Positions 1 through 13,000 of a DNA stretch of 64,000 nucleotides are shown here, piece after piece. The notes under the pieces were generated by a model. It saw nothing but the letters and a program-made list of their open reading frames with translations. It made no database searches and had not been told where the DNA came from. Every line of letters begins with the position of its first letter. The first letter of the stretch is position 1. The stretch lies in the NCBI RefSeq assembly GCF_003945595.2, contig NW_024104329.1, positions 1,263,115 through 1,327,114 of the forward strand. Direction: 5' to 3'. The stretch is from Pipra filicauda. Taxonomy: Eukaryota; Chordata; Aves; Passeriformes; Pipridae. The translations under genes were made by a program, and so were the position numbers.

Positions 1-760
1 CAGAATTGCACACAGCACACCAGGTGAGGCCTCACCAGAGCTGAATAAAGGGACAGGATCACCTCCCTCAACCTTCTGGCAATGTTCTTCCTAATGCACC
101 ACAGGATGTCACTGACCCCAGGGGCATACTGCTGGCTTATGGACAGCTTGTTTTCCACCAGGACCCCCAAGTCCTTCTCCACAGAGCTGCTTTCCAGCAG
201 GTCGCCCCCCCCAGCTTGTACTGGTGCACGGGGTTATTCCTTCCCAAATGCAGGACCCTGCATTTGCCCTTGTTGAATTTCAGTTCTCTGCCCATCTCTC
301 CAGCCTGTCAAGGTCCTCCTGAAGGGCTGCACAGCACTCCGGGATATCAGCCACTCCTCCCAGCTTTGTGTTGTCAGTGAACTTGCTGAAAAGGCATCTG
401 TCCTTTTATCCAAATCAGTGATGAACAAGTTAAGCATTACTGGGCCCAGTATTGAACTTTGGGGGACACCACTAGTGACAGGCCTCCAACTAGTCTAGAT
501 GGGTCTTGGCCTTCCTTGTCTTATTTCTACCTACTCTGACAACCTCTTTATTTTCATTCCAAGAGGCCAGACCCTGCTTCCATCTCCTGTGCATTTCCTT
601 CTTATGATTGAGTAATGACAGGAGTTCATTTTTTCATCCATGCAGGTCTCTTGCCCCCTTTGCCTAGTTTCTTGCTCATCGGGATGCATCCTTCTTGAGC
701 CTGGAGGAAATGATCCTTGAATATCAACCAATTCACTTGGTTTTTGAGAAGCAGGGTCTC
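1..760 (-). mobile_element. CR1 LINE fragment, ORF2 region with internal deletion, runs off the left edge
   Basis: Minus-strand translation gives the reverse-transcriptase stretch [17 protein letters not shown], then FITDLDK. After a frameshift come the segments [20 protein letters not shown] and EKDLGVLVENKL, then SALVRPHL at the window edge. This is the order and wording of avian CR1 ORF2. Upstream (about 505-760) a degraded segment matches the linker before the RT domain. The RT fingers expected between these parts are missing, so the copy is internally deleted near 490-505. It has several stops and frameshifts and is inactive. The right boundary is approximate. Confidence 0.85.
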
Positions 761-3700
761 ACTTCAAAACACAGATTCAGAACAATCTAATAATTCATTA
801 AAAATACCTTTTCTAGAATGCATTTCCATTACCTTCCATTACTAGTCAGCAGACTGACTTGGAGCCAAGTTCAACTAATGCCAATCACATGAAAAATTAT
901 CCACAGAATCTGCTCCTTACACAATAGCATTGACTGACATCATGCATCAAGGGAAATATTTTGACCTATGATATGACACTCCCAACATATAAAGATTTAT
1001 TTTTCTATGTGAGCATGTAAGTGTAGCCTAGCAACAGCCAGAGTCAGTACCTTTTTTCACACGCATCTGACCCCAATAAAGCATATCTTTTGTCCCAAAC
1101 CCTAACGGGTTTTTCTGACAGAAAATAGTGAAAGAACAGTGTTCCCAAGAAAATTATGAACTACATACACATACGAACATATTAAAAAAGGAATAATATA
1201 TCCCAGTAGATTAAAGGTTTTCCAAATTTAGTTTTCAGTCTAATGTTCTCTGGGTGCTCAATGTATACAATCAAAACACTGTTTAGCTCCAGAAAGGTCT
1301 ACTAGCATTTCATTTCAAGTCCAGGATTGCAATCCTGCTTTTTGTCTTGCTTCTTCCCCTCAGGATCCTGAGCTCCATCCATCTCATGGCCCCTACGACC
1401 AAGGCTGTACACAGCTTTTATTCTCAACCTTCCCTGTTTTTAGGTATGTATGTAAGCAGAATGCACTTTTTCTCTATACATTGCTTGTTCACAGCACTTG
1501 CTTTCCTCTCCCCTAGCCCCTCACACACACAGTCCACATGAGCACCACCATCCTTACACAAGTTACTTCCTAAGAAGTAGATGTGAGCTGTCTAGGAAGA
1601 AACCTGTAAAGCAAATACACTGCTCCCATCATCCACATTTTGTGATGGGGTCCCTTTGGACTAGACTAGTATCCTACGTGCTCCTAGAACACAGCTTCCA
1701 GTTTAGTTTTATCCAAAAATGAAAATAAAATTCACACTCTGAAGCTACTTCATTATTCAAATTTAAGTGTGGTAAGGTGGAATAATCAGGAAAATTAGCT
1801 TCAAAAAACATACTCCTAATGCAAATTAACTGTCCAACATCAGTGCACACAGAAGCAGCCCATGGTCAAATTCACTCTGCCTTTGTTACACAGGACCAGT
1901 ATTACACACTTGGAAGGTGCAAGATGCTGAGCAGAAAGAAACATGAGACAACCTGAACCCAAGGAAATCTTGCCTTAATTTCCAAATTTTGGATATCTGA
2001 TCAAAAACCCCAAAACATGAAGTTTGTATCTCTTCCAAAGCACTTGTACAAAAGTGACTGAAAGAAGTTATACCAAGTAGTATATTTTAACTGTTCTACC
2101 TCAGTGGCATCTGAATTATTTTTATTATTATGACATAGAAGTACTTGTTTTTGCAACTCATTAAAGGGACACAATCAGGTTAGAAATAAGCAGACACACT
2201 AAGTGGAAGTCAGGCTGAATAAAGATAAATCTTTGGCCACCAGTCCGCTGCTTTATTTGCAGCACTAGGCAACATTTCAGCAAGTATGAAGACGTATATG
2301 CTAATATACAATGCCCTGTCCCCCAGCCAAATACACTGCCTGAGTTCTTTACAGAAAATTCTACCAAACAGGGCTTTAAGACAAATGCTGGTGTGTTCTG
2401 TCCGCACTCTGACTAGACAAAAATGAACATTAACATATGCTTTCCTAACTATCCAAAGCTTAAGGTTAGTAGCATATTGTATACATACATATGGGGGGCA
2501 GGTCTGTGCTCACATGTATAGTATTGCAAATTGCCATAACATAACATCTATTTCCAGCTAAAATATATAACATACACCCCCAAAAAAATCAGCAGACCAG
2601 CAAAGAGTGCCACACACAAGGCTGTGTACCTGTCAGAACCTGGGATGCTGGATTAAGCACTCAGGAGACCCAGGCTCCATTCCCAGCTCCAGGTATGTTG
2701 GAGATACGCTCTGCTCATCTTCCTTCATTCAGAGGACATATTCCTGAGAACAGGAGCTTTCTTTCCCTGTGCAGTGCCTTAGTGCTTACAGGGTCTCTGA
2801 TAACAAACAGAGCAAAGACTATTTCCCTCCTTTTCATACTTGCAACAGCAACAGGCTGACAAAACTGCAAGTCATCAGTAACTGTAAATAAGAGAGAAAA
2901 ATACATAATGGAGGCAAATTACATTTGGAAAAAAACATTGAGGGGAAAGGAACAAATCATCATTCTTCATCAGCCAAGATATCATTTAGTCATGATCTGG
3001 AGTGTTCACACCCTCTCTGCCCAGTCACAAACTTCGACAGCTCTGAAAGGCACTGCAGCAGCACCCCAACGCCTCTCCTTCCGTCAAGCCTAAGCAGCAT
3101 AACAGGATCATTCTGTCATTCAAGTTCCCACTTAGTTAATCGCTGTAACACCTTCAAGTCTCTACAGTGTATTTCACACAGAACGTCTGCGCAAACTAAA
3201 GCAGCCCCGTGGGTCTGCCCCTTCCAGCCCAGCACAAACTCCTGAGCTGTTGAACATGTGGGCAATCTTGCCACCCAAGAGCAGTGGGCTTGGCATCCTG
3301 ATTTACCTGTGTGCTTGGGCCTACTAACAACCCTGTTCTGGCCACTGTCTCCCAACATTATCTGTTGTATCATAAAGCCTCAGTTCAGATAAATACTTTG
3401 GCACGTGCTGCTCTGCCTTGGCTAAGCCAGACTGATGCAAGACATGTCTCAGAGCCAAGGAAAGGGACTAGTAAGGACATAGGAGGAAATTCTCCATGGA
3501 CTTTTTAGGCAGAGGGTATCTATGAAGTGCTGCTCTCAGTGCCTTCACAGACTTGAAAACCTCTGGAAATGCACCTCTGAACGCTCAGCTGAACAGGGAT
3601 TTGTCAGTACATTGCTGAATATGGATCCAGATTGCATGAGAATAAACAATATAGGATATCTCTTTTCTGTACCTTGAAAATTCCTACCCTAAATTTCTTT

Positions 3701-6700
3701 CACCCCCTCAGCAGTGGCAATTTATCCATATTACATCTGTGTGGACCTGTTCAGTTCAGCTCCTTCTCCATTACCATGCATTTGGCAGGTGATACAAGGA
3801 ATGTTTTGTTGCTGTGATAAGCACTGTTTGTCATGATGTGGCATTTTCAACTACCTAAAGAAAAAAGTTCATATTGCACCTTCTAACAGCCAAATGAGAC
3901 ACTGTGGTGACAAGAAAATACGGCGGTGTAACTCTTCCTTCCCAATTACAGCTGCAGACAGCCACATGGATTGGTGCCAATAAAACGTAAGCTTCTGCCT
4001 CCATGGAAGTGAAATAACTTCTGTAGACTGAAAATGGAGGAGGAATAAACAGAAACTAATGTCAGGTCTTATAACTCATATTAGTGCTTGCATGCAGTTG
4101 AGTGTTGACAGTTTCCAAGGCAAGACAAGGGCAGATTTATAAACATATTTTTGAAAATGCAATACAATTGGCAGATTCATGGTTTTCAACCCTAACTGTT
4201 CCAAAAGTCCTGGGTACCCCATCCTATTTGGTCAGACATCCTCTTCTGACTCTATAGTATGGAAATTATAGCATTGTCATGATTCTCAGCTCTTAGTCTT
4301 CTGCCACAGACTGTGAACCACTATCCTGCATCCAAATGGTCTGGGCAAGCACAGAACCACCTGTCTCACATGCCCAGAACTGGAGTGTTTATCAAAGCCA
4401 AACACTACGGCTGCCTCTACACACCAGCTTGTAACCAAGTTTGTAGTGAATCTTTGGCAGCTAAGTGCTTTATTTACAGACAGAGCTCTAGTTTATGTTG
4501 TTGCAAGGCTAAGCACAAGCAGCTAACCAGAATTATTTTATGTCTGTGCAGTGAGAACTTTCAGCTCCAATACAACTGCAAAGCATGCTGCTCTGGATGC
4601 TATAGCAAGTTATTACCAGCAGTTTATATGCAGTGTACTTTTTTCTACCCATTGTAGTAGCTGAGTGTTGCCATCCAACCAACTCAGGGAAAAAAAATTA
4701 AATTATTCCTATTATCCAATCTTGAACACAACACACTCACCTTTGCTCATCTTACTACAATCACTGCTGAAAATCTATAAAGTCAGTTAATCTCAGGTCC
4801 AGGGCTTGTTCCACCAGACATCCCACAGCAAAGCATTGAGTGAGTAATAACCTGACCATCCCCAAAACTTACCAGTACCCACCTCAGGTAGGCTCAAATT
4901 CCAGCTTGAGACCAGCAAAATTCTCTCTCACCGTTTATGGGAAGAGCACACAAGCAAGTGCTGGAACCAATCAATGCATCCAGCTGCTGGCTAACTTATC
5001 TATTTAATGCCAAAACACCATTCACTGTAAGCAGGTATCAGCTCAAAGCAAAGTCAAAGTGAGCTCCTGGTTCAAGTCAGCTGTTTCACCAGCTATTACA
5101 CTGAAAATCTTCCATCAGGTAACTTAATAACAGCAAAGAAAGCTGCAACATGGATACTTGTCACCTGTGAACCACAGAGATGTTAACGCCCTAAATGGTT
5201 GTAAGATGGAAAGAAGGGGATAATTACCCTATAGCAATAGACACTCATATTTTGGATTTTTTCTGGCCTAAATCTATGAAGGAATTAATTCAGTTATTTT
5301 TCTGTACTACTGATTAACCATCCAGACACAAAATGCTAGCTACTAGAGCTGTGGTTTTTTCCTTCTCTTTCAAAAGATATTAGCTACAGTTCAGATACTT
5401 AAGTGTATAAATTCAGCCAGGCATGTTTAATGAAAGCTTTACCTCCTATCACTGCATTTTTAAAGTAGAGAATAGGCTGCCTTTTACCTTTCAGCATCGT
5501 AATGAAAAAGTAACTCTTTCCGTGGAATTGAAGAAAATACTGTGGCTAGCAGAGCCCTGTTGAGAGACAGATTAATTATCTACTTGGGTGTGCATGCAAG
5601 AGTAAGCTTGTCACAGCAAAGGGGAAAAAAAAGGCAATCACTTAGGGAAAGGCAGCAAAGCTGCTGTGCTAACATTCTCCTCCTTTAGACCTCCACACAG
5701 CCCAGCGTAATGAGAGAGATGGTGTTCAGAAACAGCAATAAAGCAAAATCAGGCTGGAAAATCTGCTGCCCTTTGAACAGGACTACTACTGGCAACCCAC
5801 AGCACTGCACCAGAGAGTGCACCCTACTCCATGGTCAAGAGTGGGGAAGCCACATTTAGAGTGGGTAGCTTAGAAAGGAACATGATGCCTTTCAAAACAA
5901 GACCAACACTGCAGCCATAAACCAAACGAAGTGCAACCAGTGCCAGCTTTCTAGGGACTAGATGTCACCTGGAGCTGTGCATGGCCCAGAGACACTCAGT
6001 GGTTGACTCGTATATCACAAGCACATGTAAAGAGTGGGAAGGTTAGGGAAAGCATCCCCTCAGTTCATTTATTTAATACAACCTCAGGCTGACATGATGC
6101 TTCTGTGCTCATCCCCAGCTCTCAGACTGGGTGTGGGAATGGATAGGAAGGTCTAGGAGAGAGACCTGATTTTGAATGAGTGACAAACAGCAAGAAAGTG
6201 CAGGGAAAAGAGGAATCTGTAAGGTTTCCAACCAAGCTTTGTCTTGCTCCTGTAGACATTATACCAACATCCTCTGGCCCTTCCTGAGGAAGTCTCTACA
6301 GTCTACAGAGTCAAATAAGACTCTGCCTTATTTGAGGTCTCTGGCTGAGTTTGGGCAACTATTACCTGTAGTCTGAGATACAGGCAAGTGCTATACCACA
6401 CTGAAGGTCAAATGACAGCAAATGTTCCTTGTTGCCAGCAGCAGCTACGTTTCCTAACTTAAAGGAGAGTTAATGACCCACAACAACGAATCAAGATACA
6501 GGCACAAAACAAAGGGCATCACTCTTCATATTACTAACAGCATAGGACCAGGTTCTGTACTAGAAAAAAAAAGGAGAAGAAAAAATAGATTCAACTTGAA
6601 ACAAGCTTTTAGAAGCTCTACAAAAGTATAAGCAGAGTTTTCTTTAACCCAAGTAGCAGCAGAGCCGCAAAGGGGTGACACACACACAATGGTGTTCCAT

Positions 6701-7677
6701 GCAGCGCTCTCCAACCCAGAATAAGGCACTCATGCAATACCCAAGTTAGGCAGATCATCATAGTCAGCTTCTTCTAAGGTAAATGGAAAGAGATGGACAG
6801 CTCTTCCCACCAAGATGGAAGTCATCATCTAGACATTAGCATCTCTTCACCTTTTATTTTAGACCCATCAACTCAGTGGTGTGAATCCAAACAAAAGTCT
6901 ATTAGGAAAGGCTGAATTACACAGGGTGAACTAAACAGGATTAATATTATGCTCCCTTACTTTGCCCGCACTATTGTTAAATCTGAGTAGCAATGTTCAA
7001 TTCAGATAAAAGTAAATGGTGAAAGCTACTCTCCAGAGAGACACAGAAATGCATGTTTTATGCTGCTTTGTGGCTCCTTCTAGAAAACAGCAGGATAAAC
7101 TTTGCTTAAAACCCATACCACATGCACAAAGATAAATGCAACCTTCAGTCAAGTTCCAGCAAAGACAGCTTTTTTTTAACTTATTTTTTAGAACTGTATG
7201 GTCATTTTTCTAAGGAAACAGTGGTTTTTTGGAAATAGCAACAATATCATAGCAAGAGACAAATATCAGGTAAAAGTAAAAGGTCAAGTACATGAATGGG
7301 TGACCCTACTGTGATCATACTGCCTAAGAATTTCAGAATGGTTTCATTCCCTGACAGAAAGCTCAGAAATGCAGCAGCACTAGTAACCCAGAAACACTAC
7401 AGTGACTCACTCGTGTTCAGTGAACTCAGATGCTCAGGGGAAACAACAAAGGCATCAAACAGGACACAGTCTAGCCAAGTAGATGCAATATGGCAGCACA
7501 ACCTGGACTCTAGCCATAGCTCCTTAGGCTGCCTTGCTGAGCACTTCACTTTCTGCCTCGCTTCTTATGTCCCATAAAATAAGCCCTGTTTTAGCAGAGC
7601 TTTGACCTACAAATGAATATTACTGATAACCAGTAGATGTTCTCAGAGTACAAGCTGATCATGGCATACTGATGACC

Positions 7678-7700
7678 AAAAAAAAAAAAAAAAAAAAAAA
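7678..7700. repeat. Poly(A) run, 23 A
   Basis: Uninterrupted A homopolymer in gene-free sequence. No recognisable retroposed sequence directly precedes it, so I treat it as a simple repeat. Confidence 0.95.
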
Positions 7701-10700
7701 CAGCACAAGGAGATTTTATGTTCCAACATCCCTGGCCCTGAACAGAGAGAGGAAGTGAGGGAAACATCTCCAATAATGCAGGAAAACTCAGACAGAGCAG
7801 CTGTGTAAACCTGAGAAAACAGAGAGGCAGGCAAGGCTGATCACTGAGAAGAGCATAACTAGCATGAAATGAGAGCACAAACAAGCTTGGAAGGCTTGAG
7901 GTCCTCTTGCAAGCAGAGGGGAGCTAGCCCCCTTAAATCACACTCAATACCTGCTCTTGTGCTCGGCCATCAGAACTGGCAAAAACAAAATAAGAACAAA
8001 CAGGCGAGGGACAGAATTAGGTCTGCAGCCCCTTCTCTCAGCTGCTCAGAGCTCCAGTTTACAGTACTTGTCTTTCTTCAGCCCTGCCCATGCACCCCCC
8101 TCTCAGCTACCCCCCATATGACTCAAATTAGAGGCCCTTTTTCCACACCACCGGGCATACAGGGACATTGACAGTCACACACTCAAATTCACCAGTGACA
8201 CATATAAGCAGCAAAAAATTAAGTGGGAAGGTTCCTTCTTCTCCCTTCCTCCTCCTGCGTCATTCGAGCCTCATCTTTTTCTCTGTAAAGCTTTTAAAAA
8301 GAGAAAACCACTCTGAAATTAAATGGGAGGGGTGTAAAAAGTGCCTGGAACAAAATACCGTATGTGCAATGCCTCTTCTCCTCTTCCATGAGCTGCAAAA
8401 GTAAACAGCACCTTCTCTGGCAGAAACAACAGGGCTGTCTTATGTAACTGGGGGATGGAGGGAGAGGGAAGGGTCAGGAAAAACACACACTGTCCACAGT
8501 TCAGAAAAGAGACTCTTTCAGCAGCCATGAGCAAGAAGCCTGCAGAAATGACAGCTTTGCTACCTCCCTGCCCAGCTGGCTCTCTGACCTGGCTAGAAGC
8601 AGCATCCAACATCGCAGGAAGATCTGGCTTTGGTTCTGACACTGCTGGCCAGTGGCCTTATACACAGGATGACAGAATGCTGCTCTCCTCACAAGTTATG
8701 ATGGGGCAATTTATTTTCATTGGCATGAGCAGAGAAGGAAAGCCAGTCTGATCCACTCTGCAGCAGCAGGACACGTGAAAGGCAATTTTACACGTGTACG
8801 TCATACAGTCCTAACACAGTATACACATTACATACCCCATCTTTGAAGGAAAACATTCAAGAGAAACCTTTGATTTCAGAAGATGAACTGATGCATTTAC
8901 AGTCAGAATCTTCAACCTTCAATCCCTGTCAAACATGTGCTCCTACCTCAAAGTAAAAGCCTGTTTTGACTTTCTTCATGACTATCATCTCCCCATTCTC
9001 TCTTTCCACAGCAATCTGCTGTATAGAGTCGCAGGAGAATTTTCCCACCCTGTTGACATCCTTTCCTCCTTGCTACACCCAGTTCAGTCCATGCACAAGC
9101 TGCAGGCTGTACTGGGTAGAGCATAACAGATCCATCCCAATCCAGCTGCTCATAAGCAGCTATTACAAGTCAAGGCCAAACTAGTAAGTAGCAACTTTAT
9201 ATGCACCTGTGGCCATGCAGACTGTTCCACAGTAAATCTAGAAACTACTAATAGTCACACTCTGCTCTCATCATCTGCACACAGGCATGCACTTACATTC
9301 AGAAGTGCTAAACACCCATCAGGCTTTTTGCATCCTCTGTGATGACTTCCCTTCCCAGTTCCCCAAATTTGTTGTGTCCACTCTGATCCTTAAGACTTAA
9401 TAAACATTAAGTAGGCTTGGCATATTGGGATTTCAGAAAACCTTTTTTCTCTCCAATACTTCCAGCTTTCAGCAAGTCCCTTACACACCAATATCTTCCA
9501 AACTGTGGCTCAGAAACATGTCCTGTTTTCCAATATCCATGCAGCCGACCAAATGCTTAGCTCTACAGTAGCACTATCACGTGTAAATCCTCACATACGT
9601 CAAATCATAACAAGAAGTTCCAAGTTAAAAAAAAAAAAAAGAAAAAGAACTCAAAACAAACAACTTAAATGGCTGCTAAAAACATCAATATATCAGTTGC
9701 AATAGCAGCACTTTGGAGAAGATTTTTCTGGGACTTTTTATTATTACCATTATCTTATCTGCAGAAGGCAAGCCAAGAAAAGAGAAATAGATGGAACCAA
9801 GCCCTGCATCTGAGCAAGCTCTCTGCAAGCAAATGCAGACACATTTCAGGGCTGGCAGAACACTGTGCTGAAATTAAGTGGTGTGGGTTCTGACAGAAAT
9901 ACAATTTTTCAGATCTGGTATGAAATCTGTAATGCATGCCACTGAATAAAAACTTCCATAGGCTGTACAGCAGCACCTAAATATTTGTCTTACTGTTGTT
10001 CATCCGTAGCTGGCACACATTCAGAGACTACAAAGACAAAGCCAAACCAAAGCTCAGACTGACTTTTCTACCTCCAATTTGCATTGCACTTTTCCCTCCA
10101 GGGATCTTGCATGGCTTGGTTTGGATTCCATCCCAGCTCAGTCCCAAACAGAGAGATGTCTCAAACAATTTCAATACACCAACAGATTTCATTTTAAATT
10201 TAAGTATTCAAAATTACTTTGAATGCACATTCTTGACATTTCAATGCTATTCTGGATAACCTTTTAATCCACCCAATTTTTTACTACATAGTTACAGTGT
10301 AGGGCATTTGGACTAAACTAAACCCAGAAATTTTAAACAAGACAGCATGAAAGCTCTTTGGGTGGAGTACTGCTTTCCCATGGGAAATTAAAACTTCATC
10401 ACTAGCCATTCAGAATTTGGCTGTGTCAAATTCTGTCCACCATGAGCAGGACAAAGCCATGAGACAGCAGCAAAAGGAGGAGACTCCATGAGGCAAATAA
10501 GCTAGTTCTGACTTGCACCTCTTTCACTGTAGATAAGGGGACAACTAACTACCAAATGTCTTGAGAATGTGGAGCAAATATGCAACTCTACAAGTTATAT
10601 AAAAGCCTGCCCAACAGAACTAGTCATGAACAGGCAAAGGCAGGGTTAATACATACACTCTGTGCAGGGGTATGCACCCATATACCTACAAGAAAATACC

Positions 10701-12779
10701 ATTAGGAGGGGTCACCAAAACCATTTCCCTCGCTGTAACAAATAATTTAGGCAGCAGTAAAGGACAGCTGGTTCTTTCACAGCAGCACTTCCCTTCAGAA
10801 TCGGTACTGTGCATGGTAAATGGAGCTTCCATTACCAAAAGCCACAGGGTGCAAAAGCAGCCTGACTTTGGATGAATCCTTGCTAGGACTGAACCTGCAC
10901 AGGTAAACTGAGTGCATAAGGGAAGAACCCTAGGGGGGAGGAATAAAAGCCAGAACACAAGGCTTATTAAACTGTAAATGCTTTCGTACAGAAAATCTTG
11001 TGTGTTATTACACTGGCCAAAACAATGGTCCAGAACTGGTTCTACTGTCATAATACAGTACAAAAGAACCTGAAACCAATATTGTCTACCAATGGCTCAT
11101 CATGTGTCCCATGAATTAAGGGCTTGGCAATAACCCAGCAGCCACAAGGCTTATGACAGCTTTCTCAGGAACTTATGAGAATTTGACTTCTTTCCAATAA
11201 GTCCCTTAGGCTCCCTGAGGAATCCTCAAACAGCTTTTCAAGCCCTAGGAGTCAGGGCAGTTGACAGAAAAAAGAAGATACCCAAAAGGCACTACAATGA
11301 CAATCCCGCAGCAGAGCAGGAATGCAGGCAAGCAATAAAACTGATGCTAAACAGATCCACAATAAACTGGTCCTAACCATAATGTGAACAGTAGGGCACT
11401 GCCAAAATGAAATGGTCATTTAGTGACAGAGAAAGCAAAGAAATATAAAACCTGAATAGAACAGTAAGAGATCACAGACTACTTTCAGAAAGCCTACCAC
11501 TGCATCTAGATGAAGGTATCTCCTCTTCTGAGTGTAACTCTTTGTATCCTCACCTCTTGCACAGGAGCAGGATGTTCTGGGCAGTTCTTGCTTTCTGCTA
11601 TAAAGGCATTCTATTGTCCTTTATTATCATTAAAAAATTCTTTTGTGTGACAAAAAAGTCCTAGTCATTCCAGAGTCCCCTTCTCCAGATGTCCTGATTC
11701 TCTGACAAAGGCAGAATGCCCTAACAACACTAGCAGTACAGGCAGAGCCACTGCAGCACAGCTCCAGCCCACTACCACCATGACTGAAGTTAAGAATGCT
11801 GAAAAAAGTGCATCATGCCGGCACTTCTCTACAGAAGCAATAGCTCTTCTGTGCTCCAAAACCCCTTCTTCAATCCATAAAGTGGTTGCATATGTGCTGG
11901 GGGGAAAGCCATTCTTTCACCCACATACCATTTTGTTCTGCAGAATAGAAGGGAAAGTGCATTTGTTCAGCATGTATTTTAAGAAGATCAGTTAACCTAA
12001 GTCCACATACTGGGGATGTAGCTCAACAGAGAAGCAGAAAAACACTTCTTTGCAGAAATGCAAATACACCCAAACACACCTCCGGCCCTGGTGCAGACGG
12101 GTGGTATCCTTTGTGTAACACTGCCCATGGCCAACATTCACCCACATTACAGATAAACCACTGCACAATTCAGTTCTTACAGAGCTAAACAGAATTCACA
12201 AACACACTTATCTTCAGAGGCTTCTCAATACAAACATATTAAGATTTTAGCTTCCCTAGTAAGAATGGCAAATGTCATAAATCAAGAAAAGAAGTGAAGC
12301 AGTTTGACAAGGTCATATAGGGGGCCTTGAGGAAATGGCCCTGGCTGGAGGGACATCCCAGGAAAGAGAATCCACATCCATGCTCTCAACATGCCACTTC
12401 TCAGGCCAGGTGGATGCAAGGGTGAAATGTGGAAAGATGTCTTTGTTTATGCCTACTTGGAAGAGAGCAAATTTAAGGAACCAGAATAATTTGGGGGCAT
12501 CCTCAAAATACTCAGTATATCCTAAAGGAGAGGGGAAAAGCGCTCTCCAAATAGCTTTGGGGAAAGCACAGGTATATACAGTTAAGTACCATTTTTATAT
12601 CAGGTAAGATTTTTAGGTTTGAAGGCAAGCTGCAAACAAAACTGCAACCTTGATCTCCCTGTTCTTTTTACTTAAGGCCAAAAATGAATGCAAAACCGCA
12701 ACCAAACCCACCAGGTCCCTGGGCACAGCTCAAGCAGCCTATTGTTCCAGGAGGACTTATCAATCACTACAGATAACCG

Positions 12780-13000
12780 TCTCTGAGCACGTCACATGAT
12801 TGAAGGCTTTCCTTTATTAAGCCCTCACACCACGACCAAGGGAAGCAGCAGCAGCGGTATCAGATCAGACAAAGGAAGGGCTGCCCTTCAGAACACACTC
12901 CTGAATAACTGCTCCCCGAGGTGCACCGTGTGTGGTTTTGCTGTGCGCAGCGGGAATGCGAGAGTAACCACGCCACGTGTGCCATCACTTACCGGGTTTA
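12780..13000. promoter_or_regulatory. Weak CpG cluster with a minus-strand donor-like site
   Basis: CpG frequency rises locally (words such as GCGCAGCGGG and CCACGCCACG) in otherwise CpG-poor DNA. An E-box-like CGTCACATGATT sits at its left side. A minus-strand donor-like CCG then GTAAGTGATG lies at 12992. If the region is a TSPAN4 intron, this could be an alternative first exon or an enhancer. The evidence is weak. Confidence 0.25.

Noticed and set aside
7678..7700. Poly(A) run as the tail of a processed pseudogene
   Set aside because: No gene-like sequence or target duplication is seen next to it.
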